Below, piece after piece: positions 1 through 11,766 of a stretch of 64,000 nt of DNA. How positions within the stretch are numbered: position 1 is the first letter of the stretch; every line of letters starts with the position of its first letter. This DNA is from Taudactylus pleione (taxonomy: Eukaryota > Chordata > Amphibia > Anura > Myobatrachidae). Location of the stretch: assembly GCA_031769625.1 (NCBI GenBank), contig JAUIMM010000702.1, positions 2,650,501-2,714,500 of the forward strand. Direction: 5' to 3'. The translations under genes were made by a program, and so were the position numbers. The notes below the pieces were generated by a model, which did not search any database, was not told where the DNA came from, and saw nothing but the letters and a program-made list of their open reading frames with translations.

Positions 1-813
1 CATCATCCAACAAAATTCTAAGTTGACTCTGAAATTCTTGAGTGGGATTATTTGTGAGGGTTCTATAAAACAATATGTTACCTAACTGCATGTTTGCTTC
101 TTTCAGATAATCACACGTGTTTTGAACAACCACCCCCCCACCTTTATCTGCCATTTTAATAGTTATTTCTTTGTCTGACATCAATATTTTAGAGCTCTTC
201 TTTCCTCCACTGTGAGGTTATCCTTCAGAGGGGCTTTTTCTATGGTTTCACAAAGATTTTTAAAATCATCCATAGTGGTCCTATAGAACCCCTCCACACA
301 AGGCCCTTTATATTGCAGAGGATAAAAATCTGCCTTTTTCTTAAGTATACATGATTTTTTCACAGTCCCCTTGATATCATAAATGGGTATTGGAGATATA
401 TTTCCAACAGAACCCTCTAAAGCTAAGCCCTCCAATATTTCAATGGCATCTCTGTCTTCTTCATCAAGAATAATTGGAACGGACTCATCGTTTCTATATT
501 TAATTTGTTTTAATGCAAAATATCTTTTTCTACTTAAATTTCGAATAAATCTGTTCAAATCAACAAACAAAGTAAATAAATTTGGTTTTTTAGCTGGGGC
601 ATATTTCAGCCCCTTACTTAATAGAGCTTTCTCTGGTGTACTTAAAACTCTATTCGATAAATTAAATATACTTTTCTCATTTATTACTTTCTTATACTTT
701 TTCCTCGTCCTAGTTCTCCCACCTCTACATCCTCTAAATCTCTTGTTCTTTTGTGGTTCCCCATTTCGTTTCTGTTTAATTGGAACTGTCTCATGGGTTC
801 TCTGCCTAAAAAA
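1..813 (-). CDS. Penelope-like element ORF2, N-terminal part of reverse transcriptase (partial, one frameshift)
   Basis: This is the start of the reverse-transcriptase ORF of a Penelope-like retroelement (PLE); it runs off the left edge. The frame is open on the minus strand from 813. It first encodes a basic Arg/Gly/Lys stretch, then the typical PLE N-terminal domain (FNLSNRVLSTPEKALLSKGL, then KKPNLFTLFVDLNRFIRNL), and near the window edge NLTVEERRALKY followed by MADKGGGVVV, the PLE RT1 motif. One missing T near 183 shifts the frame between ALKY and MSDKE, so this copy is damaged. No ATG precedes the conserved N-terminal domain. The frame begins immediately after a TAA with a slippery heptamer, so expression as an ORF1 fusion by -1 frameshifting is likely. 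The polymerase core and GIY-YIG endonuclease lie outside the window. The family call is firm; the frameshift mechanism is inference. Confidence 0.85.
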
Positions 814-1640
814 TTATGAGTATCAGTATATGATTCATTATCTGTTTGTGCTCTAATCTTGGGTCTAGCTCCTCCTTTTTCTATTGTTTTCGGAGTATAT
901 TCCTCTTTATCAAGGCATTCGTATCTATTTTTGTGTATGAACCCATGTGTATTATTAGTAGGTGATGATACACTTAACTTTTTCCCTTTTTTACGGAGAA
1001 AATCCCTTGGGGATTCTGTTTCTCTAGACCTCAACATGTGATTCCTCACAGGGTTCCATTGAACATTCCGATTACCTGATCTTGATTGGTATCTCCCTCC
1101 TCTATTATAGGTTCTAACTCTACCCCTTTCGTAGTCACTTCTATCTCTTTCTAGTTTTTTATCCTTAACCTGGATAATTGATTTTTCAAAATCCTCCAAT
1201 TTTTTATTTACCTTAGCATCTTTCTCTTGAAACTCCATGGTATTATCAAATAATTTTAATTGTTCTTGTGTTTTTTCAATCTCTATTTGTAATTCCTTAA
1301 TTTTACCCCCCCTATAGTCAATCAGTAGCTCCATTAACTTAAAAGAACATGTATCCAAAATTTTGTTCCAATTACTTAGGAAACCTTCATCATCTCTAAA
1401 AGATGCTGATTTAAATATCCTCAAACCCCTAGGGATAAACTTGTTATCGATATATTTACGTAAAGTGGTTTGGTCCCACCAATGCCTAGTATCTGCCATA
1501 CATAATGTTTCTAATTTGTTAAACAATTTATTAAAATCATTAAATGATGTCTCACAATCTACATTTTCACTCAAATCAGGACATACTATATATCTATTTC
1601 TTCTTTCTAAATGTTCTTGCAGACACCTTAGAGTAGACAT
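684..1640 (-). CDS. Penelope-like element ORF1 (318 aa, coiled coil plus basic RG-rich tail)
   Basis: This intact 318-residue ORF lies directly upstream of the RT frame and ends inside it, overlapping by about 130 nt. Residues 1-100 are mixed and rich in aromatics, with a TRHWWDQTTLRKYI segment. Residues about 105-165 form a charged, leucine-spaced helix that looks like a coiled coil. Residues about 165-200 are rich in Arg, Gly and Tyr (YERGRVRTYNRGGRYQSRSG), like an RNA-binding or chaperone tail. No catalytic motif is visible. Position and composition fit an ORF1-type nucleic-acid-binding protein of a retroelement, probably packaging element RNA. I do not recognise a named domain, so the role is inferred. 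The start ATG at 1640-1638 follows about 160 nt of leader after the inverted-repeat arm. Confidence 0.7.
   Translation of the reverse strand: MSTLRCLQEHLERRNRYIVCPDLSENVDCETSFNDFNKLFNKLETLCMADTRHWWDQTTLRKYIDNKFIPRGLRIFKSASFRDDEGFLSNWNKILDTCSFKLMELLIDYRGGKIKELQIEIEKTQEQLKLFDNTMEFQEKDAKVNKKLEDFEKSIIQVKDKKLERDRSDYERGRVRTYNRGGRYQSRSGNRNVQWNPVRNHMLRSRETESPRDFLRKKGKKLSVSSPTNNTHGFIHKNRYECLDKEEYTPKTIEKGGARPKIRAQTDNESYTDTHNFLGREPMRQFQLNRNEMGNHKRTRDLEDVEVGELGRGKSIRK
807..813 (-). promoter_or_regulatory. U UUU UUA slippery heptamer, candidate -1 ribosomal frameshift site
   Basis: On the minus strand the ORF1 codons read AAT TTT TTA GGC, so T TTT TTA sits in the zero frame, the same heptamer used by HIV-1 gag-pol. 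The -1 frame has a TAA immediately before TTT TTT AGG and is then open into the reverse transcriptase. Nine nucleotides downstream CCCAT can pair with ATGGG, a weak candidate stem. The heptamer and frames are seen directly; function is inferred. Confidence 0.55.
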
Positions 1641-1804
1641 AATATTTCAAATAAGCAGCCTCACCAACCAGAATATACAATAAACTGCAAAAGGAGAAAA
1701 AAGTGGGCGCTACCAATATAAATCACCAATTAGGTCAAAATCTATACCACTCCTGCTGCCCCCACACAGTGGATCTGGAAGTCCACCTATTCACAATGGG
1801 AACA

Positions 1805-2554
1805 CAATAAGAAAGAAAATGGGAGCGCTGGCAGTGGCTGCTGATTTAAAAAATCATTATTTATTTTAATTGCACAAAATACAATCTCAAACACTTATGT
1901 TTAAACTATCAATATAAATGAAGAATACAGATGGATTCAATCAATTAGGCTAATAGTGCCTTACTGTTAAAATGTGAAACCGGTTCCACCCTACAATATT
2001 AGTACATATCAATATATAAATCACTCCAGAGACTAGTATAGAGATCACTTATATAGACATTTATATATTGGAGCATCAATCGAAAAATCATTGGTCACAA
2101 TTTCCCAGCATGGATTTAATAGTTGTCAATATTTATGTCCACTTATACCCAATTGATAGAGGGATAAATGTATAAAAAAGAAGCAGCCCAGCTCATTCAG
2201 CACAGATTAGAGTGTTAGTATTGCAGTGTTAGTAAATAGGTAGTTCCTAATATAGGTACATTATCATCCAACCATGTAGGTAGAGAAGCAAAGTGTATTG
2301 AGGCAGTTAACCTCTACCCCAATCCCAGGGGGAGGATGCTTATATACTGATCGCCTGCTCACAAATAAAGAACAATATCAGCCAAAGATTTTTACCACTT
2401 TGTGCACCATGTGGTCCAGAGGCGCTTCTTGTCCTCAGGCAGAGGGACCTCTTATTCCTGGATCCTGGCACTTGTAACCGTTCACGGTGAACCAATTGGC
2501 TGAGTTGTATTCTGTTGTCCGCCGCTGCTGCACGCTGGCTGCTGCACGCTGGCT
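1805..2554. repeat. Left arm of 750-bp inverted repeat
   Basis: The arm runs from CAATAAGAAAG to two copies of a 14-bp unit (GCTGCACGCTGGCT). Its reverse complement is found at 2939-3689 with only scattered differences over about 750 bp, including the stretches around GTTCACCGTGAACGG and CAATTGGCTGAG. Confidence 0.85.
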
Positions 2555-2938
2555 ATATGATAGCTAATACTATGGGCTATATGAGCAGGCACCTTGGAGT
2601 AGAATATTAGAACTATAAATAGTTTAAATAAGTTATATACAAATATATGGAATATAAGATGTTTCTATCACCATATTATGCATACACAAAATGTTTATCC
2701 CACTTTTCAGTGGCATGTTAGCAGTTAATTTTTAAGGGGATTGAAAAGCAACCAATCCGGATACTCTGAGAGGGATATAATGGATCACTAACGAGCTTAG
2801 AGCCATCCTCTGATGAAACCGCCGCGTCATTGGACAGAGAAACGCGACAGGTGACTCGTGGAACGCAGGTGGTACGCATACCGGAAGCCGGAAGTTCACC
2901 ACCGGAAGTGACGGAGCGGTCACCAGCCAGCGTGTAGC
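2555..2938. other. Spacer between inverted arms, with a hammerhead-like core
   Basis: This single-copy spacer contains CTGATGA at 2810-2816 and GAAAC at 2839-2843 on the plus strand. That is the CUGANGA...GAAA pattern reported for hammerhead ribozymes in PLE pLTRs. The stem between them is weak, so this may be a decayed motif. Confidence 0.4.
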
Positions 2939-3689
2939 AGCCAGCGTGCAGCAGCCAGCGTGCAGCAGCGGCGGACAACAGAATACAACTCAGCCAATTG
3001 GTTCACCGTGAACGGTTACAAGTGCCAGGATCCAGGAATAAGAGGTCCCTCTGCCTGAGGACAAGAAGCGCCTCTGGACCACATGGTGTACAAAGTGGTA
3101 AAAATCTTTGGCTGATATTGTTCTTTACTTGTGAGCAGGCGATCAGTATATAAACATCCTCCCCCTGGGATTGGGGTAGAGGTTAACTGCCTCAATACAC
3201 TTTGCTTCTCTACCTACATGGTTGGATGATAATGTACCTATATTAGGAACTACCTATTTACTAACACTGCAATACTAACACTCTAATCTGTGCAGAATGA
3301 GCTGTGCTGCTTCTTTTTTATACATTTAACCCTCTATCAATTGGGTATAAGTGGACATAAATATTGACAACTATTAAATCCATGCTGGGAAATTGTGACC
3401 AATGATTTTTCGATTGATGCTCCAATATATAAATATCTATATAAGTGATCTCTATACTAGTCTCTGGAGTGATTTATATATTGATATGTACTAATATTGT
3501 AGGGTGGAACCGGTTTCACATTTTAACAGTAAGGCACTATTAGCCTAATTGATTGAATCCATCTGTATTCTTCATTTATATTGATATTTTAAACATAAGT
3601 GTTTGAGATTGTATTTTGTGCAATTAAAATAAATAATGATTTTTTAAATCAGCAGCCACTGCCAGCGCTCCCATTTTCTTTCTTATTGT
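2939..3689. repeat. Right arm of 750-bp inverted repeat
   Basis: Mirror of 1805-2554. It starts with two or three copies of the AGCCAGCGTGCAGC unit and ends at CTTTCTTATTG. Confidence 0.85.
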
Positions 3690-4224
3690 CAACCCTAGAT
3701 ATGCATGTTTTCCAGATCTTTTAGATGGTACACAGGTGTACTCATTACTCGCTGACACATTTTTCATTCAATTGTGATACTGAGGAGAACATGCAGCATT
3801 AGTAAAATTGTATTATATAATATTTCTATTGTAGTCATGGAGTAGGCTGGGGTGGAGGGGTTTCCAGGCAACCGGAAATCCCCCAGCCTTTGCCTGTGTG
3901 TTTTGTAATGGAATACCTATAAACTTAAGAAGACAACTTAAGAAGACTAAAGGTCAAGCTGACAAAGGTTGAAAGAGTCAATTATTGTGAGTACACATGA
4001 TGTATCAAACCTTTTAAAGAGGACACGTTGAGTAGTTTTATACAGCAGCCAATTAGCTTCTAGCTATCTAATATAGAACATTCTATAAAATAATAGCTGG
4101 AAGCTGAATGGTTACTATGGGCATCCCCTCCACCTTCCCTATGTAGAAAGCTTGGTACATCTCAAATTAATTCAATATGAATGTGTAGGAAAATGATTTA
4201 TAATTAGATAATGTGCTAAACAGA
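3690..4224. other. Unassigned AT-rich sequence with a MITE-like palindromic patch
   Basis: No coding signal was seen. About 4020-4150 holds a patch (AGCCAATTAGCTTCTAGCTAT ... AGCTGGAAGCTGAATGGTTA) that resembles the cores of the MITEs near 40674 and 46535, so it is probably a decayed relative. Confidence 0.4.
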
Positions 4225-6310
<2,086 letters not shown>

Positions 6311-6789
6311 AGAGAAATAATGGTGAGAGGCTACCAGACCTCCCAACTGTCATGAATTTGGTGAGCTGTAGTGTCCCATGGGGGAAAAGGTTGAGATGTC
6401 TCTCTCTCACCTGCTGCCATTACAGAGAGGCACTGGGGGCAGCAAGCGCTGGGCATGCCACCAATGTGACAACAAATGTGGATGTGATGCGCAGCCATTC
6501 TGCAGGGCCATGCCCCACTAGCATGAGGTTACAGTGCCTTTTTGCACATGGGTATCTTCGCCATTTGCAGTGTCCCGCTCACCACCTTATAAATGTTGGG
6601 AGTTATGTTCTTTTGCCACATGCAGCTGTACCAGGTACCTGTCTTCTGCTATGCAGTGGAGAGTTGAATCTGTAGATACCTCCCATCTTTCCCACAGCAG
6701 GACAGAGCTACTATCCCAGCTAAAACGAGACAGTGGGAGGTATGATATAACTGTCAACAGCCATAAATGTTTTTGGTTTTCAAAGTGCA
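6311..6789. other. Unassigned; possible small element with ACCTCCCA / TGGGAGGT ends
   Basis: About 6338-6360 reads ACCAGACCTCCCAACTGTC and about 6730-6742 reads GACAGTGGGAGGTATG, an imperfect inverted pair of the kind that bounds common amphibian MITEs. No gene is supported in between. Confidence 0.35.
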
Positions 6790-7905
6790 AATACACCATT
6801 ACATTAAAACCACTGACAGATTAAATGAATAACACTGATTATCTCTTTACAATGGCACCTGTCAAGGGGTGAGATTTATTAGACAGGAAGTGAACTATCA
6901 GTTCTTGAAGTTGATGCGTTGGAAGCATGAAAAATGGGCCAGTGTAAGGATCTTGGCAACTTTGACAACAGGATTATTAGTTACAATGGCTAGATAACTG
7001 GATCAGAGCATCCTCAAAACAGCAGGTCTTGTGGGGTGTTCTTGGTATGCAGTGGTTAGTACCAAATTGTGATGGTTAAATAACGGGTTCAGAACATCCC
7101 CAAAACTGCATGTCTTGTGGGGTGTGCAGTGGTTAGTACCTACCAAAATTGGTCAACCGGTGAACTGGCGACAGTGTCATGGGTGCACAAGTATCATTAA
7201 TGTGAAGGCTAGTCATCTGGTCTAATCCCACAGAAGAGCGTTTGTAGCAAAAATTGCTGAAGAAGTTAATGCTGGCTATGATAGAAAGATGTCAAAACAC
7301 ACAGTGCATCACAGCTTGCTGCGCATGGGGCTGCGTAGCCACAGACCAATCAAAAGGCTCATGCTAAACCCTGTCCACAGCTGTAAGCGCCTACAATGGG
7401 CTCGTAAGAAGCAGAACTGGTCCATGGAGCAATGGAAGAAGGTGGCACGGTCTGAATCACATTTTATTTGACATAATATGAATGGGTTGGTGCGTGTGCA
7501 TCATATATCTGGGGAAGAGATGGCACCAGGATGCACTATGGGAAGAAGGCAAGCCAGCTGAGTCAATGTGATGCTCTAGGCAATGTTCTGTAGGGAAACC
7601 TTGGGTCCCGGTATTCATGTGGATGTTACTTGCACACATCCCATCTACCTAAACACCAAGTGCACCCCTTCATGGCAATGGTATTGCCTGATGGCAGTGA
7701 CCACTTTCTGCAGGATAATGCGCCCTGCCACACTACAAATATGGTTCAGGAATGATGGAGTAACATGACAAAGAGTTCAAAGTGTTGACTTGGCCTCCAA
7801 ATTCCCCAGATCTCAATCTGATCGAGCATCTTTGGGATGTGCTGGAAAAACAAGTCTAAGCCTTGGAGGCCCCACATTACAACTTACAGGACTTACCACA
7901 CCAGG
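6790..7905 (+). pseudogene. Tc1-like transposase remnant
   Basis: This is a decayed Tc1/mariner-superfamily element. The N-terminal DNA-binding part is recognisable (VSKHTVHHSLLRMGLRSHRP at about 7289, then CKRLQWARKKQNWSMEQWKK). The C-terminal DDE part reads FLQDNAPCHT near 7708 and WPPNSPDLNLIEHLWD near 7785-7840 across several frames. Stops and frameshifts occur throughout. A roughly 100-bp stretch (GCAGGTCTTGTGGGGTGT ... GCAGTGGTTAGTACC) is tandemly duplicated at about 6975-7140. Coding homology stops at the ACTTACAGGACTT segment near 7900, so the 3' end is lost. Confidence 0.8.
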
Positions 7906-8239
7906 CTGGGCTTTCCCTGACATGGTTGCATCTGTTGTGACCAGTCAGAAATACCCACTTAGTGGCTGCTGGAAGATAATCTTCCAGCAGCCGCCAGTCT
8001 CAGGGAGACCTCTTGGCTCCTCTGCATCTTCAGATTCATCCACTAGTGTGTGCAGCCTGGTGGCCAAAGGTAGCTGTGGCTTATCTCTTGCTCTGTCACT
8101 GTGGCCAGCAGTGATCAGGCAGCCGGTAACTTCTGTGCAGCTGAGTGAGTCTACATCAGAAACAGTAGCTCCAGCTCTGTCTCCCATGTATCCCAATCAC
8201 TGCTGGCCACAGTTATCGGGCAGTCTAAAGTGTGTGTTA
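7906..8239. other. Unassigned sequence with a short perfect hairpin
   Basis: A palindrome around GGCTGCTGGAAGATAATCTTCCAGCAGCC lies at about 7961-7989. No coding signal or repeat family was recognised in the rest. Confidence 0.4.
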
Positions 8240-9080
8240 CATATATATATTGTTTTGTAAGAAAACTGACCGCAACACGTTGTTGCTTTCGACAAGCTTC
8301 CATCCTGAACATCTGAAGTCCAGTCTTCTGATATCACAATTTTTGCAGGTGCTGAAAAATAACAATTAGGCAGATGTAGCTGAATTGCAGTTACAAGAAA
8401 TGTAATCAAACCGCAGCTAAACAGATTAATCAAAGCAAACTGAAGAACCGCATTATCTTCTCCAGTATATATGATACTCATGCCATCAGTGTTCAGAAGG
8501 CTATCCATAAGAACTGGCAGATTATTAGAACTGATACATTGCTGCCTTTGAACGATACGACACCCTTAGTATCATTATGCAAGGGTGCAAGTCTGAAACA
8601 ATTGTTGATGAGACCAACACTATGGAAATTGCCATCTAGAACAGAAACGCACACAGGTTGTTTCCGTTGTATCAACTCTGTGACATGTTGCAGCATGAAC
8701 GTGGGTAGTTAATTTAAACACCCACATACTGGGCGATCGATTAAAATCAGGCACAGACTCACATGTACAAGTGATTTTGTGGTGTACATGTTAACTTGCC
8801 CTTGTTCTTTGGTGTATATTGGCCTGACGACAAGGCCTTTCCGTGAGTGGATGGCTAATCACCGCAGTTCGGTTCGACAAGCTCTGGCCACAGTCGTCAC
8901 GAATAAGTTTGTGGCAAACCACTATCTGACTAAAGGGCACTCACTAGCTTCTTTAAAATGTATGGTCATTGATTGGCAACCATCATTGATAAGGTGTGGT
9001 GACAGAGAACTGACACTTAAATGCCGCAAAGTCAGATGGATTTTGATCTGGACACCGTAGTCCCTAGGGGCTTAAATTAA
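8240..9080 (+). pseudogene. Penelope-like element 2: RT C-terminus and GIY-YIG endonuclease, broken
   Basis: Read on the plus strand through a few frameshifts, this is the 3' half of a PLE ORF. KKTDRNTLLLSTSFHPEHL (about 8261) matches the PLE (K/R)PTDRNTLL signature after the RT palm. IHKNWQIIRTDT (about 8505), GASLKQLLMRPTLWKLPSRT and the Cys-rich GCFRCINSVTCCSM follow. FKHPHTGRSIKIRHRLTCTSDFVVYMLTCP then leads into the GIY-YIG nuclease (SLVYIGLTTRPFREWMANHRSS from 8806). The end is FDLDTVVPRGLN then a stop at about 9077, reached after a one-base shift near 9045. In-frame stops (for example TAA before FKHPH) show a dead copy. The 5' two thirds are absent, the usual 5' truncation. Confidence 0.85.
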
Positions 9081-9952
9081 CAAATTTCATTTAGTGTTTT
9101 TGTATAATAATTTTTTTGGGGGTTGGCTGGCTTTTTAAATTTTTTATTTGTTGATTTTTTTTTATATGCATGTATATCTGTGTATTAACATGAGCACTCT
9201 TACTGTGAGAGCCCTGTATAGATGTCTTTTTGATGTCTAAGAGAATATCGCAGATGCAATACTATACTGTTCCATGATATTGCCACTTTTGTTTACAAAT
9301 GTTGCCTAGAGATACCTATGCTATTTTTCTATTGGTGATTAGAATAAACTCCCGCTATGTGATTGGCTTAATTATCTGTCAAACATGTATGATGTGTTAT
9401 TGCCTGTCTATAGAATGGGGTGCTGCGGCTGCATGCCTTTTTATGCTGTGACTGCTGTGCCTTGTATTGTGGACGGATGCACTAGTGTTGTTTGGCTGCA
9501 TGGTATAAGTGTAGCTATTATTGATGATGAGATTTCACTATGAATTGTGTTGTATGGTGACATAGTGGGTGTCTGCCCCATGTGACCTTTACAACATGTG
9601 ACTGTCCTCCTTGCTGATTTGTTCCCAGATAGTGAGGCTTGGTTGTATTCCTCCTAAGTGGGTTGGGCCAATGGGGCTTGTGTTCCAGCATTGCGTGTGT
9701 ACTAGGCATTAATTACATGGCTCTCACCTGGTAAGTAGTGCTCATGCTATTTAAACTGTGATAATCTGCTTTTCTGATGGCTTGAGCATTCTGTAGCATT
9801 CTATTTACCTTGACAAAGGTCCCACATGGGATCAAAACGTCAGAACATAGCCTGAATATTCTGACACTGGTGGTATGTAACAAATAAAAATAACTGTTTA
9901 CCTTCTGAGATGGTGAGTGCCCTCTGAATTTGAATTTTTTGTGTGTGTATAT
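9081..9952 (+). mobile_element. Penelope-like element 2 3' UTR / pLTR
   Basis: Noncoding tail after the GIY-YIG stop. At about 9808-9843 it has TTGACAAAGGTCCCACATGG...ATCAAAACGTC, a diverged form of the conserved CTGACGA-hairpin-GAAAC block found in PLE pLTRs. The hairpin GGTCCC/GGGATC is intact but core bases are changed. The tail ends in a GT/TA-rich tract where the hAT element inserted. Confidence 0.6.
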
Positions 9953-10101
9953 TAGGGGTGAGCGGGTTCGGATTTCTGAAATCCGAGCCCCCCCGATCCG
10001 AGGCCGATCCGAGTTAGGCTCGACTTTTCCCGCCTGACTCGGATCTGAAATCGAGGCAAAACGTCATCATCCCGCCTTCCAGGTCTCGCAGGTTTTGGAT
10101 T

Positions 10102-10109
10102 CTATATAA
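10102..10109 (+). promoter_or_regulatory. Putative TATA box of hAT copy 1
   Basis: TATATAAG lies about 150 bp inside the left end, followed by a conserved block GCCATTTTCTCACTCGGCTG. The same arrangement recurs in copy 2 (about 19752) and in the partial element at the right edge (about 63758), so it is probably the transposase promoter. Confidence 0.55.
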
Positions 10110-10196
10110 GTACCCGCGTCGGCGCCATTTTCTCACTCGGCTGTGGACAGTGAAGAGGGAGGGTGGGAGTTAGGGCTGGCTGGGCTGTGTAGTGTA

Positions 10197-10510
10197 GTGT
10201 AGTGTTGTGCTATGCTGCTGTTGTCCATAGGGGCTGTGTCCACTCCTCCAAAGTCCATAGGGGCTGGTGGTGTTGTGCTGTGCTGCTGTTGTCCATAGGG
10301 GCTGTGTCCACTCCTCCAAAGTCCATAGGGGCTGGCTGTGTTGTGCTGTGCTGCTGTTGTCCATAGGGGCTGTGTCCACTCCTCCAAAGTCCATAGGGTC
10401 TGGCTGTGTTGTGCTCTGCTGCTGTTGTCCATAGGGGCTGTGTCCACTCCTCCAAAGTCCCGAGGGGCTGGCTGGACTGTGTTGTGCAGTCAGTTGTCCA
10501 TAGGGGCTGT
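10197..10510. repeat. 68-bp tandem repeat, about 4.5 units
   Basis: Units of TGCTGCTGTTGTCCATAGGG ... TCCACTCCTCCAAAGTCC recur every 68 bp (for example 10213, 10281). Copy 2 keeps only one or two units. Reading frames through it are repeat artefacts. Confidence 0.85.
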
Positions 10511-10611
10511 GTCCACTCCAAAGTCTTGTGCAGTGTCCCAGTCCTAAAGGGATGCTGTTGTGTTGTCCAGGGGGTGCTCTGTCCATCAGCGGTGCTCCCC
10601 CCAAGTGCAAT

Positions 10612-11740
10612 TTTTTTTTTTAATTTTCTGTGTTTGTGAATTGTGTGCGCAGTAGCCGCACGTGCATCAACAAAGTAGTGCCAAGCATGCGCCTGTGTCC
10701 CATTAGTAAAGGGCCGGCTGGCTTGTCTGTTAAAGGGTGCTGTAACCCCCAAAGGGCACTCCAAACAAAATAAAAAAATATTTTCTGTGTTTGTGAATTG
10801 TGTGCACTGTGGCTGCATGTGCATCAACAAAGGAGCAGCGCCAAGTGTGCACCTGTGTCCCATAAGCAAAGGGCTGGCTGGCTTGACCGTTAAAGGGTGC
10901 TGTAACCCCCAAAGTGCACTCCAAACAAAATAAAAAAATATATTTTTTTGTGTTTGTGAATTGTGTGCGCAGTAGCCGCACGTGCATCAACAAAGTAGCG
11001 CCAAGCGTGCGCCTGTGTCATAGGTAAAGGGCCAGCTGGATTGACCGTTAAAGGGTGCTGTAACCCCCAAAGTGCACTCCAAAAAAAATTAAAATATATA
11101 TTTTTTGTGTTTGTGAATTGTGTGCGCAGTAGCAGCACGTGCATCAACAAAGTAGTGCCAAGCGTGTGCCTGTGTCATAAGTAAAGGGCCGGCTGGCTTG
11201 ACCGTTAAAGGGTGCTGTAACCCCCAAAGTGCACTCCAAAAAAAAAAAAATGTTTTCTTTGTGTTTGTGAATTGTGTACGCAGTACCGGCACGTGCATCA
11301 ACAAAGTAGTGCCAAGCATGCGCCTGTGTCATAAGTAAAGGGCCGGCTGACTTGACCGTTAAAGGGTGCTGTAACCCCCAAAGTGCACTCCAAACAAAAT
11401 AAAAAAATATTTTCTGTGTTTGTGAATTGTGTGCACTGTGAACTGTACGTGCATCCTCAAAGCAGCAGCGCCAAGCGTGCGTCTGTCTGTTAAAGAGTGG
11501 TGTAACCCCCAAAGTGCGCTCCACAAAGAATAAAAAATTCTTCTTTTTTTTTTCTGTCTTTGTGAAATGTGTGGACTGTAGCTGCACGTGCATCAACAAA
11601 GGAGCAGCGCCAAGCGTGCGCCTGTGTCCCATAAGTAAAGAGCCGGCTTGCTCTTTTCTTAAAGGGTGGTGTAACCCACAAAGTGCACTAGTCTCCAACA
11701 AAAATAAAAAATTATTTTCTGTGTTTGTGTGTGCCTTAGC
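10612..11740. repeat. Diverged 130-160-bp tandem array of hAT copy 1
   Basis: About seven units carry the TGTGTTTGTGAATTGTGTGC and GCCGCACGTGCATCAACAAA blocks. They are clearly older and less uniform than the homologous array in copy 2. Confidence 0.8.
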
Positions 11741-11766
11741 CGCACGTATATATCAATATAACATAA

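Larger units (their letters stand above)
1..3689 (-). mobile_element. Penelope-like retroelement 1 with inverted pLTR-like arms
   Basis: The unit comprises ORF2 (partial), ORF1, a leader at 1641-1804 and a pair of near-identical inverted arms at 1805-2554 and 2939-3689 around a 384-bp spacer. PLEs are known to carry pseudo-LTRs in tandem or inverted arrangement, so the arms are best read as pLTR sequence. In minus orientation the left arm leads into ORF1; the right arm is the same sequence turned round. The right boundary at 3689 is where arm symmetry ends (CTTATTG against CAATAAG). Confidence 0.65.

Noticed and set aside
795..840. H-type pseudoknot downstream of the slippery heptamer (CCCAT/ATGGG with GTTC/GAAC)
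   Set aside because: The second stem would leave no loop to cross the first stem, so it is sterically implausible; only the simple weak stem is kept.
8197..8696. Minus-strand ORFs of 103 and 67 codons with membrane-like stretches
   Set aside because: The plus strand reads clearly as the C-terminal part of a Penelope-like RT, so these are shadows.
10133..10869. Minus-strand ORFs up to 219 codons in hAT copy 1
   Set aside because: They are products of the 68-bp and 160-bp repeats, with Gln/Trp/Pro-rich low-complexity peptides.
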